A stretch of 64,000 nt of DNA from Paraburkholderia sp. HP33-1 (GTDB lineage Bacteria; Pseudomonadota; Gammaproteobacteria; Burkholderiales; Burkholderiaceae): positions 806,001 through 870,000 of the forward strand of contig NZ_JAJEJR010000001.1 in the NCBI RefSeq assembly GCF_021390595.1, written 5' to 3'. Below are positions 9,001 to 18,768 of this stretch, piece after piece. Position 1 is the stretch's first letter. Each line of letters begins with the position of its first letter. Position numbers and translations under genes: made by a program. The notes beneath the pieces were generated by a model, which was not told where the DNA came from, made no database searches, and saw only the letters and a program-made list of their open reading frames with translations.

Positions 9001-10050
9001 ATGCTGTCCCCTGTCGCGATAGAGACGCCGCGCCCGATGAACGCGAAACGCGCAGCGGCGATCTGGCTCGGGCTCGCGCTCGTCGCCGTAGCGGTGCTCG
9101 GCGCGTCCCTCGTGCTCGGCAGCGTGCCGCTCGCGCCATCGCGCGTGCTGGCGGCGCTCGTGCCTGCGCACACGTTTGGCGGCGCGGGCACCGACGATCT
9201 CGCCGGCGAAATCGTACGTACGTTGCGCTTGCCGCGCGCGCTCGCGGGCTTCGCGTGCGGCGCGTTGCTCGCGCTCGCCGGCGCGCTGCTGCAGGTGCTG
9301 CTGCGCAATCCGCTGGCCGAGCCGTATGTGCTCGGCGTGTCGGGCGGCGCGGCAAGCTTTGCGCTCGTCGCGATGATCGCGGGCGGCGCATGGTGGATCG
9401 TCGATGCGAGCGCGTTCGCGGGTGCGCTCGTGTCGATCCTGCTGGTGCTCGGTCTTGCGCGTCGCGAACTATGGCGCGGCGAGCCGCAGGACACATCGCC
9501 GCGTTTGCTGTTGACCGGCGTGGTGATCGCGGCGGGGTGGGGCGCGTTGATCACGCTGCTGCTCAATCTCGCGCCCGACAGCCGTCTGCGCGGCATGTTG
9601 TTCTGGCTCACCGGCGACCTCAACGGCGGGGCGCTACCGTGGACCGCGCTGATCGCGCTCGCGCTCGTGTTGCTCGCGATCGTGCCGGCCGCACCACGTC
9701 TGAACGTGCTGCTGCGTGGCGACGCGGCCGCACAGGCATTAGGCGTCGCGGTGATGCCGCTGCGTTTGCGCGTGTATCTGGTTGCCTCGCTCGCCGCGGC
9801 CGCGGCGGTGACGACCGCGGGCACGATCGGCTTCGTCGGTCTCGTCGTGCCGCACGTGCTACGGCTCGCGTTCGGCAACGATCAGCGCATGCTGCTGCCG
9901 GCGGCCGCGCTCGGCGGCGGTGTCGCAGTGATGGGCGCGGATCTGATCGCGCGTACCGCGATCGCGCCCGCGCAATTGCCGGTCGGCGTGATTACGTCGC
10001 TGGTCGGCGTGCCGGTCTTTCTATGGATGCTGCTCAGGCGCCGCCGATGA
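9001..10050 (+). CDS. btuC: Corrinoid ABC transporter permease (FecCD family)
   Basis: A 349-residue inner-membrane protein with about ten hydrophobic helices, of the FecCD/BtuC permease family. The typical blocks RLPRALAGFACGALLALAG and GFVGLVVPHVLR are present. It forms the channel of a BtuCD-type importer for vitamin B12 or other corrinoids. The substrate follows from the riboswitch just upstream and the cobalamin genes behind it, since the fold alone does not separate B12 from siderophore permeases. The start at 9001 has an AAGGA ribosome site. An internal ATG at 9037 is an alternative. It overlaps btuD by four bases. Confidence 0.92.
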   Translation: MLSPVAIETPRPMNAKRAAAIWLGLALVAVAVLGASLVLGSVPLAPSRVLAALVPAHTFGGAGTDDLAGEIVRTLRLPRALAGFACGALLALAGALLQVLLRNPLAEPYVLGVSGGAASFALVAMIAGGAWWIVDASAFAGALVSILLVLGLARRELWRGEPQDTSPRLLLTGVVIAAGWGALITLLLNLAPDSRLRGMLFWLTGDLNGGALPWTALIALALVLLAIVPAAPRLNVLLRGDAAAQALGVAVMPLRLRVYLVASLAAAAAVTTAGTIGFVGLVVPHVLRLAFGNDQRMLLPAAALGGGVAVMGADLIARTAIAPAQLPVGVITSLVGVPVFLWMLLRRRR

Positions 10051-10880
10051 TGCGAGCCCACGACAGCGCCACCTCTTCCGTGCTGAGCGCGCAACGCCTG
10101 ACGTTGCGCGCCGGTGCGCGCACCTTGCTCGACGCGTTCACGCACACGTTCTACGCGGGCGAAATCTGGTGTATCGCCGGGCCGAACGGCGCGGGCAAGA
10201 CGACCTTGCTGTCGACGCTGGCAGGCCTGTTGCAGCCGGCCTCGGGCCATGTCGAACTCGATGGCGCGCGCGTGGCCGACTGGCAACCGCTCCCGCTCGC
10301 ACGGCGTCGCGCGCTGATGCCGCAAAGCGCGGCCGATGCGTTCAGCGCGAGTGTGCTCGACATCGTGCTGCTGAACCGCTTCCCGCATCTGGGCGGCTGG
10401 GGCTGGGAGCGTGACGAGGATCGCGCGGCCGCGCAAGCGGCGCTCGAACGACTCGGTCTCGCGGACTTCGCCGCGCGCGACGTGCTGTCGCTATCGGGCG
10501 GCGAGCGTCAGCGCGTCGCGCTCGCGGCCGTGCTGTGCCAGGACGCGCCGCTGTTGTTGCTCGACGAACCGTTGTCCCATCTCGACCTGCATCATCAGAT
10601 CGACTGCCTCGAAGCACTCACGGCATGGACGCGCGAACCACGCCGTAGTGTGCTGTTCTCATGTCACGATCTGAATCTCGCGCGCCGCTTCGCGACGCAC
10701 GCATTGCTGCTCGACGGCGCGGGCGGCGCGTATGCGGGTCCGGCGCGCGAGGTGCTGACGCCCGCGCTGACGAGCCGCGCGTTCGGCTATCCGCTGATCC
10801 TGATTCGCGATGGCGAGCACGAGGCGCTGATTCCCGCGCCGCGCCCGCGTCACGAATCGCCTGCCGGTCATGACATATAG
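10047..10880 (+). CDS. btuD: Corrinoid ABC transporter ATPase
   Basis: A 277-residue nucleotide-binding subunit. Walker A is GPNGAGKT (45-52), the Q-loop glutamine is Q93, the signature is LSGGERQ (149-155), Walker B ends in D173-E174, and the H-loop histidine is H207. All catalytic elements are intact. Its start overlaps the btuC stop (ATGA), so the pair is coupled. With the permease and the periplasmic BtuF encoded at the far end of the opposite operon, it makes a complete B12-class importer. Confidence 0.92.
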   Translation: MMRAHDSATSSVLSAQRLTLRAGARTLLDAFTHTFYAGEIWCIAGPNGAGKTTLLSTLAGLLQPASGHVELDGARVADWQPLPLARRRALMPQSAADAFSASVLDIVLLNRFPHLGGWGWERDEDRAAAQAALERLGLADFAARDVLSLSGGERQRVALAAVLCQDAPLLLLDEPLSHLDLHHQIDCLEALTAWTREPRRSVLFSCHDLNLARRFATHALLLDGAGGAYAGPAREVLTPALTSRAFGYPLILIRDGEHEALIPAPRPRHESPAGHDI

Positions 10881-10923
10881 TCAGGCTGATTATTGACTCT
10901 TATTTCCTGTTTCGATCACACCT

Positions 10924-11985
10924 ATGACTCGCTTCCCACTCCCGGCCGGTTTGCCCGCGGTCGCTCCGCTCGATCAAACTCTGCGAGCCGAACTGCAACG
11001 GATCATCGATACGCGCACTAAACCGCCCGGCAGCCTCGGCCGGCTCGAAACCCTCGCGCTGCAGATGGGTTTGATCCAGCACACCACGCGTCCTACCGTC
11101 GAGCGTCCCGCGATGATCGTTTTCGCGGGCGATCACGGCATCGCCGCCGAAGGCGTGAGCCCATATCCGCAATCAGTGACCGCACAGATGGTCGCGAACT
11201 TCCTCGCAGGCGGAGCGGCGATCAACGCGCTGAGCCGCGTCGCGGGTCTCGAACTCGAAGTGGTCAACGCGGGTATCGCGACGCCCCTGCCGTCGACTGA
11301 CGGGCTCGTCGACATTCCGGTCGGAGGCGGCACGCGCAACTTCGCGCACGAAGCCGCAATGACGCATGCCGAAGCGCTCGCCGCCATGCAGGCGGGCGCT
11401 GCGCGCGTGCGTCATCACGCGGCGCTCGGCACGAACGTGATCGGCTTCGGCGAGATGGGCATCGCGAACACGTCGGCGGCCGCGTGCCTGATGAGCCGCC
11501 TGTGCGGCGTGCCGATCGACGACTGCGTCGGCCGCGGCACCGGTCTCGACGACGCCGGGCTCGCGAGGAAGCGCAACGTGCTCGCGTCGGCGCTCGCACG
11601 CCATGCCGACGCACGCGCGCCGCTCGACGTACTCGCGACCTTTGGCGGCTTCGAGATCGCGATGATGGCGGGCGCGTATCTGGCGGCCGCCGAAGCGCGC
11701 ATGACGATCCTCGTCGATGGCTTCATCGCGACGTCCGCGCTGCTGGTCGCCGATGCGTTCTCGCCCGAGGTGCGTGAGTACTGTGTGTTCGCGCATGCGT
11801 CGAACGAGGCGGGGCATCGGCGCATGCTCGATCATTTCGGTGCGCAGCCGCTGCTGTCGCTCGACATGCGGCTCGGCGAGGGTACGGGCGCCGCGCTCGC
11901 GGTGCCGCTGCTGCGCGCGGCGGTGGCTTTCGTCAACGAGATGGCGAGCTTCGATTCGGCGGGCGTCGCGGATCGCGAAGCGTGA
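10924..11985 (+). CDS. cobT: Nicotinate-nucleotide:dimethylbenzimidazole phosphoribosyltransferase
   Basis: A 353-residue enzyme, usual length for CobT. It transfers phosphoribose from nicotinate mononucleotide to 5,6-dimethylbenzimidazole, giving alpha-ribazole phosphate, the precursor of the lower ligand of cobalamin. The conserved TKPPGSLGRLE (32-42), GDHGIAAEGVS (69-79), GEMGIANT (176-183; most homologues have GIGNT) and the catalytic glutamate E319 in LGEGTGAAL are present. It follows btuD by 43 bases and belongs to the riboswitch-controlled operon. Confidence 0.97.
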   Translation: MTRFPLPAGLPAVAPLDQTLRAELQRIIDTRTKPPGSLGRLETLALQMGLIQHTTRPTVERPAMIVFAGDHGIAAEGVSPYPQSVTAQMVANFLAGGAAINALSRVAGLELEVVNAGIATPLPSTDGLVDIPVGGGTRNFAHEAAMTHAEALAAMQAGAARVRHHAALGTNVIGFGEMGIANTSAAACLMSRLCGVPIDDCVGRGTGLDDAGLARKRNVLASALARHADARAPLDVLATFGGFEIAMMAGAYLAAAEARMTILVDGFIATSALLVADAFSPEVREYCVFAHASNEAGHRRMLDHFGAQPLLSLDMRLGEGTGAALAVPLLRAAVAFVNEMASFDSAGVADREA

Positions 11986-12058
11986 TGCACATGAGCACAC
12001 GCTTCGCGAGAATGCGAACCCCGGCCCGTATCGCTGTGAACGCGCACCCGCCACGTCG

Positions 12059-12835
12059 ATGAACCCGCTCGCGGAACTGCGCTACTTCTTCACCGCGCTC
12101 GGTTACTTCACGCGCGTGCCGGTGCCGCGCTGGGTCGGCTTCGAGCCGCATTACCTGAACGCGGCGGCGCGCTATTTTCCGCTCGTCGGCGTGTTGGTGG
12201 GCGGCTTCAGCGCGCTCGTCTATCTGGCCGCGCTGCGCGTGTTGCCGCCAGGCGTCGCGGTGTTGCTGTCGATGGCCGCATCGCTCATCGTGACGGGCGC
12301 ATTTCACGAGGACGGTCTTGCCGATTGCATCGATGCGTTCGGTGGCGCATATACCCGCGATGATGCGCTGCGCATCATGCACGACTCGCGCATCGGTGCC
12401 TTCGGCGCCATCGCGCTCGTGATCGCCCTGGCGATCAAGTGGCAAACGCTCGCGGCGTTGCCGCCGCTGCGCGCCGCAAGTCTGATGATTGCCGCGCATG
12501 GCGCGAGCCGTGCCTGCGCGATCAGCTACCTGGCCACGCTCGATTACGTGCGCGCCGCAGGCAAGGCCCGGCCGGTCGCGCAGCGTCTGAGCGGGCAGGC
12601 GCTGCTGTGCGCCGCGCTGTTCGGGCTGCCGTGGCTGCTGTGGCCGAACGGCCCCGGCGCGCCCGACTGGCGTTTCGCCGCGCTCACGTGTGTCGTGCTG
12701 TTCGCGCTGCGCTTCGCGATCGGCCGTTATTTCGTCAGACGCATTGGCGGCTATACCGGTGACTGCCTCGGCTTCGCGCAACAGATCTTCGAATTGAGCA
12801 TCTATCTGGTGGGGCTTGCATGGATATCGTCCTGA
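12059..12835 (+). CDS. cobS: Adenosylcobinamide-GDP ribazoletransferase (cobalamin synthase)
   Basis: A 258-residue integral membrane protein that joins alpha-ribazole (phosphate) to adenosylcobinamide-GDP, the final assembly step of cobalamin. The acidic motif GAFHEDGLADCID (80-92) binds metal and substrate in the family, and several transmembrane helices follow. The ATG at 12059 gives the standard N-terminus MNPLAELRYFFTALGYFTR; reading the same frame further upstream runs into cobT and is not credible. It overlaps cobC by 16 bases. Confidence 0.95.
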   Translation: MNPLAELRYFFTALGYFTRVPVPRWVGFEPHYLNAAARYFPLVGVLVGGFSALVYLAALRVLPPGVAVLLSMAASLIVTGAFHEDGLADCIDAFGGAYTRDDALRIMHDSRIGAFGAIALVIALAIKWQTLAALPPLRAASLMIAAHGASRACAISYLATLDYVRAAGKARPVAQRLSGQALLCAALFGLPWLLWPNGPGAPDWRFAALTCVVLFALRFAIGRYFVRRIGGYTGDCLGFAQQIFELSIYLVGLAWISS

Positions 12836-13410
12836 TTCGACATCCCGCTGTCGCTCTCGAGGCGGGTGTCTGTTACGGCCATAGTGATGTCGCGTTGGCG
12901 GAGAGCGCCGAGGTATCGTCGAATGCGTTGGCGGTGAAGTTCGCGAACTTGCAGGTGCCGGCGCCGCGTGTGCTGATCACGAGTCCGCTCACGCGTTGCG
13001 CCGCGCTCGCGGCCGAGATCGCGAACGACTTCGGCTGCGTGGTCAGCCACGACGAGCGTCTGAAGGAGATGGATTTCGGTGCCTGGGAAGCGCAGCGCTG
13101 GGATGCGATCGATCGCGCGTTGCTCGACGACTGGGCCGCCAATTTCGAACATGCGCGCGCGCATGGCGGCGAGAGCGTCGCGCAATTCGTCGCGCGGGTG
13201 CGAGCGTGGTTCGATGCATTCGCGCAGACGCGCGAGCTGTCGCCCGCATATGTGGTCACGCACGCGGGCGTGATGCGCGCAATCGCGTCATGGGTGCTGG
13301 AGGTGCCGCTCGCGCGTTGCCTGCAGTGGTCGCTCGATATGACGGGGATCGTCTGGTTGCGGCGTAACGACGAAACATTGCAGTGGTCACTCGTGCGATG
13401 GAACGCGTGA
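12820..13410 (+). CDS. cobC: Alpha-ribazole phosphatase, histidine phosphatase family
   Basis: A 196-residue histidine phosphatase. Catalytic R7-H8 lie in LIRHP, the acid MDFGAWE block follows, and the second histidine is in VVTHAGVMR. In the cobalamin pathway this enzyme removes the phosphate from alpha-ribazole phosphate or cobalamin phosphate. The usual RHG motif reads RHP here, a variant seen among CobC-type members; the catalytic arginine and histidine are intact. Overlap with cobS and the neighbours favour CobC over a general phosphoglycerate-mutase-like enzyme. This is the last gene of the plus-strand operon. Confidence 0.9.
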   Translation: MDIVLIRHPAVALEAGVCYGHSDVALAESAEVSSNALAVKFANLQVPAPRVLITSPLTRCAALAAEIANDFGCVVSHDERLKEMDFGAWEAQRWDAIDRALLDDWAANFEHARAHGGESVAQFVARVRAWFDAFAQTRELSPAYVVTHAGVMRAIASWVLEVPLARCLQWSLDMTGIVWLRRNDETLQWSLVRWNA

Positions 13411-13464
13411 TCAGTCGGGTCATACGGAGAACTGATCGTTTCTTTGCGCGCGAGACACTGGATG

Positions 13465-14418
13465 TTACGGCGCGGGCTGCTTTCTGCGCGAACGCGCGAG
13501 TTCGAGGTCTTCGCACAGTTGCCGCGCGCCTTGCGCGATGCGCGGCGCGGGGCGGTTGATCAGATCGCCGTCGATTGCAAACAGGTTGTTGTTGGCGACT
13601 GCCGCGAGACCCGGCCACGCGCGCCACGTATCGAGTTGCGGCAGCGTCGTGTCGGGCCGCGTCGCACCGGGCGCGGCGGTGACGATCGCTTCCGGATTCG
13701 CGGCGAGCACCGCTTCGGTCGAGACCGTCGGCACGAGCGGCTGCAAGCCCGCGAACACGTTGCGGCCGCCGCACAGCGCGATCGCGTCGCTGATCATGTG
13801 CTCGCCGTTGAGCGTCATCAGCGGCCGGTCCCATACCTGGTAAAACACGCTGACGGATGGACGGCTCGCGTACTGCGCGCGTAGACGGGTGATGTCGTCG
13901 CGATAGGCGGCCGCCGCCGCGTCCGCGCTCGCCGACGTGCCGAGCAGCCGGCCGAGTCTCGTCAGCGACACGGCGACGTCGTCGAGGCGGCGCGGCTCGC
14001 TGAAAAAGAGCGGCACGTGAAGCTCGCGCAAGCGATCGAGCTGGCGCTGTGCATTGCCATGCCGCCACACCACGATCAGATCGGGTTTCAGCGCAACGAT
14101 GCGTTCGAGGTCGAGCGCCTTGTTGTCGCCGACCCGCGGGAGTTGCTTCGCTTCGGGCGGATAGTCGCTGTACGACACCGCGCCGACCATCTTCGGGCCG
14201 CCGCCCGCGGCGTACAGCAATTCGGTGACATGCGGCGCGAGGCTGATCACGCGCTGCGCGGGCGCGGCGAGCGTGACGCTCGCGCCGCTGTCATCGGTGA
14301 CGGTGATCGCGGCGAATCCGCTTAGCGAGTGCAGAGCGAGCGATGCGGCGCCGAACCAGAGGATGAAGCGGCGCGCGGGCGTGGCAAAGCGGATCATCGG
14401 GCGAGGGCGGGTCGGCAA
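13465..14418 (-). CDS. btuF: Periplasmic cobalamin-binding protein
   Basis: A 317-residue protein with a signal peptide (hydrophobic region ~19-37, FILWFGAASLALHSLSGFAA), followed by the TroA/BtuF-type two-lobed binding domain. The sequences RVISLAPHVTELLYAAG and GAVSYSDYPPEA are typical BtuF signatures. It delivers corrinoid to BtuCD. It closes the minus-strand cobU-cbiB-cobD-btuF operon and converges with cobC, so the importer is split over two operons. An internal ATG at 14397 (MIRFATPARR) could be the true start. Confidence 0.92.
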   Translation of the reverse strand: MPTRPRPMIRFATPARRFILWFGAASLALHSLSGFAAITVTDDSGASVTLAAPAQRVISLAPHVTELLYAAGGGPKMVGAVSYSDYPPEAKQLPRVGDNKALDLERIVALKPDLIVVWRHGNAQRQLDRLRELHVPLFFSEPRRLDDVAVSLTRLGRLLGTSASADAAAAAYRDDITRLRAQYASRPSVSVFYQVWDRPLMTLNGEHMISDAIALCGGRNVFAGLQPLVPTVSTEAVLAANPEAIVTAAPGATRPDTTLPQLDTWRAWPGLAAVANNNLFAIDGDLINRPAPRIAQGARQLCEDLELARSRRKQPAP

Positions 14419-14451
14419 GCGTTGAGCGGATTGGATGTGAAGAACCGTGCG

Positions 14452-15564
14452 TTAGCGCGTGCGCGCGGCGTCGATCGCGCGAACCGCCTGTTGCAGCTGC
14501 TGTTCGAAGCGGATCCACTCGGCTTCATCACCCGGCAGCCCGAAGCGCACGCTGGCCGACGGCACATCGAGCGATGGCGGAAAAAGCCGGGTCCACACGC
14601 CACGCTGCGCGAGCGCTTCGTGCAACGCGGCAGCGCGCGCGTCGTCGGTCCACGCGAACAGCGGCGTGCCGCGTGTCGCGAAACCGTGCGCATGCAATAG
14701 CGCGGCAAGCCGCGCGCTCTCGCTGATGAGCCTCTCACGCATCCGGGTTTGCCACTCGGTATCGGCGAGCGCGGCGCTCACTGCATGACGCGCGGGACCA
14801 CTGACGGTCCACGCGCCCAACCTGTCGCGCAGCGCGGCGAGCAAGGCCGGCGCGCCCAGCACGAAACCCGCGCGCACCCCCGCCAGCCCGAAAAACTTGC
14901 CCGGCGAGCGCAACACAACGAGCCCGTCCAGATGCGTATGCGCCGCCAGCGACGCGACCCGCGCGGCCGGCAGGGTATCGGCGAACGCTTCGTCGACGAG
15001 CAGCGTACCGCCGCGCTCGCGCAGTTGCGCGTGCCAGTGCAGCAGCCTGGCGGCGTCGATATGCGCGGCGGTCGGATTGTTGGGATTGGCGATCGCGACA
15101 TGCGTGAGCGTGACGGGCAGCGTGTCGAGCTGCACGTCGAGGGGCGCGACCTCGTGTCCGGCACGCGCGAACGAGGGCGCGTACTCGCCGTAGGTGAGCG
15201 GCGCGATGCCGACCGTCGCGGGCGGCAGCAGCAGGGGCAGCGCGCGAATCGCCGCCTGGCTGCCAGCGACCGGCAGCACGTGCGCGGCATCGGGCGCGCC
15301 GTAGTAGCGCGCGGCGCGTTCGGCGAAGCCGTCGCCCTCGTCGGGCAGACGGCGCCAGGCGTCGGCGGGGAGCGGCGGCACCGGATAGCCGTGCGGATTG
15401 ATGCCGGTCGACAGATCGAGCCACTGCGCGTACGGAATGGCATAGCGCGTCGCCGCTTCGTGCAGGTTGCCGCCGTGCGCGATCGGGCCGCTTGCGGCGT
15501 TATCGCGAACCTGTATCCGGTCGGTCATACGCTCATCCCTACGCGCGTCGTGGCGCTCAGCCAT
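14452..15564 (-). CDS. cobD: Threonine-phosphate decarboxylase, PLP aminotransferase fold
   Basis: A 370-residue class I/II aminotransferase-fold enzyme. It decarboxylates L-threonine O-3-phosphate to (R)-1-amino-2-propanol phosphate, the linker between the corrin ring and the nucleotide loop. The motifs HGGNLHEAATRYAIP and LDLSTGINPHGYP near the N-terminus and the PLP lysine region RSPGKFFGLAGVRAGF identify it. The start overlaps the cbiB stop by eight bases, indicating coupled translation. An internal ATG 12 codons later (MTDRIQ) is an alternative start. Some nomenclatures call this gene cobC. Confidence 0.93.
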   Translation of the reverse strand: MAERHDARRDERMTDRIQVRDNAASGPIAHGGNLHEAATRYAIPYAQWLDLSTGINPHGYPVPPLPADAWRRLPDEGDGFAERAARYYGAPDAAHVLPVAGSQAAIRALPLLLPPATVGIAPLTYGEYAPSFARAGHEVAPLDVQLDTLPVTLTHVAIANPNNPTAAHIDAARLLHWHAQLRERGGTLLVDEAFADTLPAARVASLAAHTHLDGLVVLRSPGKFFGLAGVRAGFVLGAPALLAALRDRLGAWTVSGPARHAVSAALADTEWQTRMRERLISESARLAALLHAHGFATRGTPLFAWTDDARAAALHEALAQRGVWTRLFPPSLDVPSASVRFGLPGDEAEWIRFEQQLQQAVRAIDAARTR

Positions 15565-16498
15565 GAACCGGCACGCTCAACAATGCCAGCACGATCAGCA
15601 CGGCCAGCCAGAGAATCACCGTGCGCTCGACCAGCATCAACGCGGCGCCCACATGACGCGCTTCGGCGGGATGCCCGAAGCCTAGTGTCGGCCGCTGTTC
15701 GAGCGTGCCGTGATACACCGCCGCTCCGCCGATCAGCACGTTCAGGCTGCCGGCGCCGGCCGCCATCACCGGGCCCGCGTTCGGGCTGTCCCAGCGCGGC
15801 GCCTGCTCGCGCCAGCAGCGCCACGCGGTCAGGGTGTCGCCGAGCAGCGCATAACTCATAGCGGTCAGGCGCGCGGGAATCCAGTTCAGCGCGTCGTCGA
15901 TGCGCGCGGCGGCCCAGCCGAAGCGCAGATAGCGCGGCGTGCGATAACCCCACATCGCGTCGAGCGTGTTGGCGAGGCGAAAGCCGAGCGCGCCCGGCCC
16001 GCCCGCGAGCGCGAACCAGAACAGCGTGCCGAAGATCGCGTCGTTGCCGTTTTCGAGTGCCGATTCGACCGCTGCGCGCGCGAGCGCGGCCTCGTCGGAC
16101 TGCGCGGTGTCGCGCGAGACGATCTGCGCGGTCAACTGACGCGCGGTGGCGAGATCGTGTTGGCCGAGCGCCCGCGCGATCGGCGCGATGTGATCGCGCA
16201 GGCTGCGCGCGCCGAGCGCGAACCACAGCAGCGCGACGTGCAGCGCGCAGGCCGCGAAAAACGGCAACACGGCGACGAGCCCCCACGCGATCAACACCGG
16301 CGGCAACACCGCGAGCGCCCACGCGAACAGGCCTTTGAGCCGTAGACGCCGGTCGTGGTTCAAGCGCGCCTCGATGCGCGCAGCCCAGTTGCCGAAGCCG
16401 ACGAGCGGATGCGCGCGGCCCGGCTCACCGAACCAGCGATCGACGGCGACGCCCGCGGTCGCGAGCGCCGCGATCAGCGGCATCGTCAGCGGCGGCAT
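15557..16498 (-). CDS. cbiB: Adenosylcobinamide-phosphate synthase
   Basis: A 313-residue membrane enzyme that attaches aminopropanol phosphate to adenosylcobyric acid. It shows the CbiB signatures [19 protein letters not shown] at the N-terminus and [21 protein letters not shown] in the middle, with several hydrophobic segments. The ATG at 16496-16498 overlaps the cobU stop codon (ATGA), fixing the start. With CobD downstream it supplies both the aminopropanol and the ligation step. It is also named cobD in Pseudomonas-style nomenclature. Confidence 0.95.
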   Translation of the reverse strand: MPPLTMPLIAALATAGVAVDRWFGEPGRAHPLVGFGNWAARIEARLNHDRRLRLKGLFAWALAVLPPVLIAWGLVAVLPFFAACALHVALLWFALGARSLRDHIAPIARALGQHDLATARQLTAQIVSRDTAQSDEAALARAAVESALENGNDAIFGTLFWFALAGGPGALGFRLANTLDAMWGYRTPRYLRFGWAAARIDDALNWIPARLTAMSYALLGDTLTAWRCWREQAPRWDSPNAGPVMAAGAGSLNVLIGGAAVYHGTLEQRPTLGFGHPAEARHVGAALMLVERTVILWLAVLIVLALLSVPVHG

Positions 16499-17052
16499 CA
16501 CGCACGGCTCGCGCTTTTCAGCGCGACAGGCAGACCCGCGACCATCAGCGTGGCCTCGCTGCTCAACGCGGCAACGCGCTGATTGAGGCGCCCGAGTTCG
16601 TCGACGTAAAGCCGCGTGGCTTCGCCGAGCGGCACGACGCCGAGGCCGATCTCGTTGCTGACGACGATGATCTTGCCGCGCGCGCCGGCGAGCGCCGCTT
16701 CGAGCGCCGCGGCCTGCGCGTAGTAGTGCGGCAGCGGCGGTGCGGCGCCGTGGGCGGGACACAGCAGGTTCGCGAGCCACAGCGTCAGGCAGTCGATCAG
16801 CAGACACTGGCCCGGCGCGTCGTGTCGCGCGAGCGCGCCCGCGAGATCGTCGTCGGCTTCGACGAGCCCCCAATGCGCGGGCCGCCGCTCGCGGTGATGC
16901 GCGATGCGCGCGGTGAATTCGGCGTCGTCGGTGACGCGGGCGGTGGCGATGTAAGTGACGGGGAGGGCGCTGTCGCTGGCGAGCCGCTCGGCGTGCGCGC
17001 TCTTGCCCGAGCGGGCGCCGCCGAGGACGAAGGTGAGGTCGCGGGGAGTCAT
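16498..17052 (-). CDS. cobU: Adenosylcobinamide kinase/guanylyltransferase
   Basis: A 184-residue bifunctional enzyme that phosphorylates adenosylcobinamide and transfers GMP to form AdoCbi-GDP. The P-loop GGARSGKS (11-18) and the segment [29 protein letters not shown] are diagnostic of CobU. The start at 17052 ([12 protein letters not shown]) gives the standard N-terminus; a longer frame upstream would run into the divergent cobQ promoter region. It is the first gene of the minus-strand operon, 123 bases from cobQ. No riboswitch is visible in that gap. Confidence 0.94.
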   Translation of the reverse strand: MTPRDLTFVLGGARSGKSAHAERLASDSALPVTYIATARVTDDAEFTARIAHHRERRPAHWGLVEADDDLAGALARHDAPGQCLLIDCLTLWLANLLCPAHGAAPPLPHYYAQAAALEAALAGARGKIIVVSNEIGLGVVPLGEATRLYVDELGRLNQRVAALSSEATLMVAGLPVALKSASRA

Positions 17053-17175
17053 CGTGTGATTGTACCGGCGCGGTGGGATAATGCCGCTCGATTGCGCAGC
17101 CGCAAGCCACGCGCCGCATGTGCCGCGCACGCGGCTTTCAGATATCGCCGCTTTTACCTATCCGACCGCCTTCCC

Positions 17176-18711
17176 GTGACCCGAACGCCGACTCCCCCCG
17201 ACGCCTTGCCCGTGCCCCGCGGTACGCTGATGATCCAGGGCACCACGTCCGATGCGGGCAAGAGCACGCTGGTCGCTGGCCTGTGCCGTCTCGCGCGGCG
17301 CGCGGGTGCGCGGGTCGCGCCGTTCAAGCCGCAGAACATGGCGTTGAACAGCGCGGTGACCGTCGACGGCGGCGAGATCGGCCGTGCCCAGGCATTGCAG
17401 GCGGTGGCCGCGGGCATCGACGCGCACACCGACCTGAACCCGGTGCTGCTGAAGCCGACCAGCGATCGCGGCGCGCAGGTGATCATCCACGGCAAGGCGC
17501 GCATGAATCTCGACGCGCGCGCGTATCACGACTACAAGCCTGTTGCGTTCGAGGCCGTGCTGGAGTCCTACGCGCGGCTGCGCGCGGCGTACGACACGAT
17601 TTTCGTCGAAGGCGCGGGCAGTCCGGCCGAGATCAATCTGCGCGAGCGCGACATCGCGAACATGGGTTTCGCGGAGGCGGTCGATTGCCCGGTCGTGCTG
17701 GTGGCCGACATCGATCGCGGCGGTGTGTTCGCGCACCTGACGGGCACCCTCGCGTGTTTGTCCGGCAGCGAGCAGGCGCGGGTGCGCGGCTTCATCATCA
17801 ACCGCTTTCGCGGCGACATCGGCCTGCTGCAGCCTGGACTCGACTGGCTCGAGGCGAAGACCGGCAAGCCGGTGCTCGGCGTCGTGCCGTATCTGCACGG
17901 CCTGACACTCGACGCCGAGGACATGCTGCCGCCCGAGTTGCGCTCGGCGGCGAGCGGCGCGGCCCAGCGTCTGCTGCGCGTCGTTGTGCCGGTGCTGCCG
18001 CACATCAGCAATCACACCGATTTCGACGCATTGCGCGCGCATCCGCAGGTCGATTTTCACTATGTGCGCGCGGGTACCCCGCCACCGGCCGCCGACCTGA
18101 TCATCCTGCCGGGTTCGAAGAACGTGCCGGCCGACCTCGCCTTTCTGCGCGCGCAGGGTTGGGGCGACGTGCTCGCTGGACATCTGCGCTACGGCGGCCG
18201 CGTGATCGGCATATGCGGCGGCATGCAGATGCTCGGCCGCGAAATTGCGGATCCGCATGGCGTCGAGGGCGCGCCGGGCACCTTCGCGGGCTTCGGCTGG
18301 CTCGATTATGCGACCGTGCTCACGCGCGACAAGACGCTGAAGAACGTGACCGGGCGCCTCGCGCTGCCCGGCGCGCCGGACGTCGCCGGCTACGAGATCC
18401 ATATGGGCGAAACGCGCGGGCCGGCATTGGACACGCCGGCGCTGCGGCTCGACCGTGCCGCCGAGGGCGACGGGAGCGCGGACTGTGGGCGTCCCGACGG
18501 CGCGTTGTCCGCCGATGGCCAGATTCTCGCGACCTACGTGCATGGACTGTTCGACACGCCGGCCGCCTGCGCGGCGCTGCTCGCGTGGGCGGGCTTGAGC
18601 GATGCCGAGGCGGTCGACTATCCGGCGTTGCGCGAGGCGTCGCTGGAGCGACTGGCCGATACGCTCGCCGGGCACGTCGATATACACAGGCTGTTCGCGG
18701 CGGTGGGGTGA
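17176..18711 (+). CDS. cobQ: Cobyric acid synthase
   Basis: An approximately 511-residue glutamine-dependent amidotransferase that amidates side chains b, d, e and g of adenosylcobyrinic acid a,c-diamide. The N-terminal ATPase domain has TTSDAGKST (residues ~23-31). The C-terminal type I glutaminase domain has its nucleophile C347 in [10 protein letters not shown] and H456 in YVHGLFD. A GTG at 17176 is taken as the start; an ATG at 17230 would give a 493-residue protein closer to the family norm. It reads divergently from cobU. Confidence 0.93.
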   Translation: MTRTPTPPDALPVPRGTLMIQGTTSDAGKSTLVAGLCRLARRAGARVAPFKPQNMALNSAVTVDGGEIGRAQALQAVAAGIDAHTDLNPVLLKPTSDRGAQVIIHGKARMNLDARAYHDYKPVAFEAVLESYARLRAAYDTIFVEGAGSPAEINLRERDIANMGFAEAVDCPVVLVADIDRGGVFAHLTGTLACLSGSEQARVRGFIINRFRGDIGLLQPGLDWLEAKTGKPVLGVVPYLHGLTLDAEDMLPPELRSAASGAAQRLLRVVVPVLPHISNHTDFDALRAHPQVDFHYVRAGTPPPAADLIILPGSKNVPADLAFLRAQGWGDVLAGHLRYGGRVIGICGGMQMLGREIADPHGVEGAPGTFAGFGWLDYATVLTRDKTLKNVTGRLALPGAPDVAGYEIHMGETRGPALDTPALRLDRAAEGDGSADCGRPDGALSADGQILATYVHGLFDTPAACAALLAWAGLSDAEAVDYPALREASLERLADTLAGHVDIHRLFAAVG

Positions 18712-18768
18712 CGCTTTGCGGCGGTCCTGCTCATCGGGTTGAACGCAATTGCGCCGCGGGCGGTGCGC

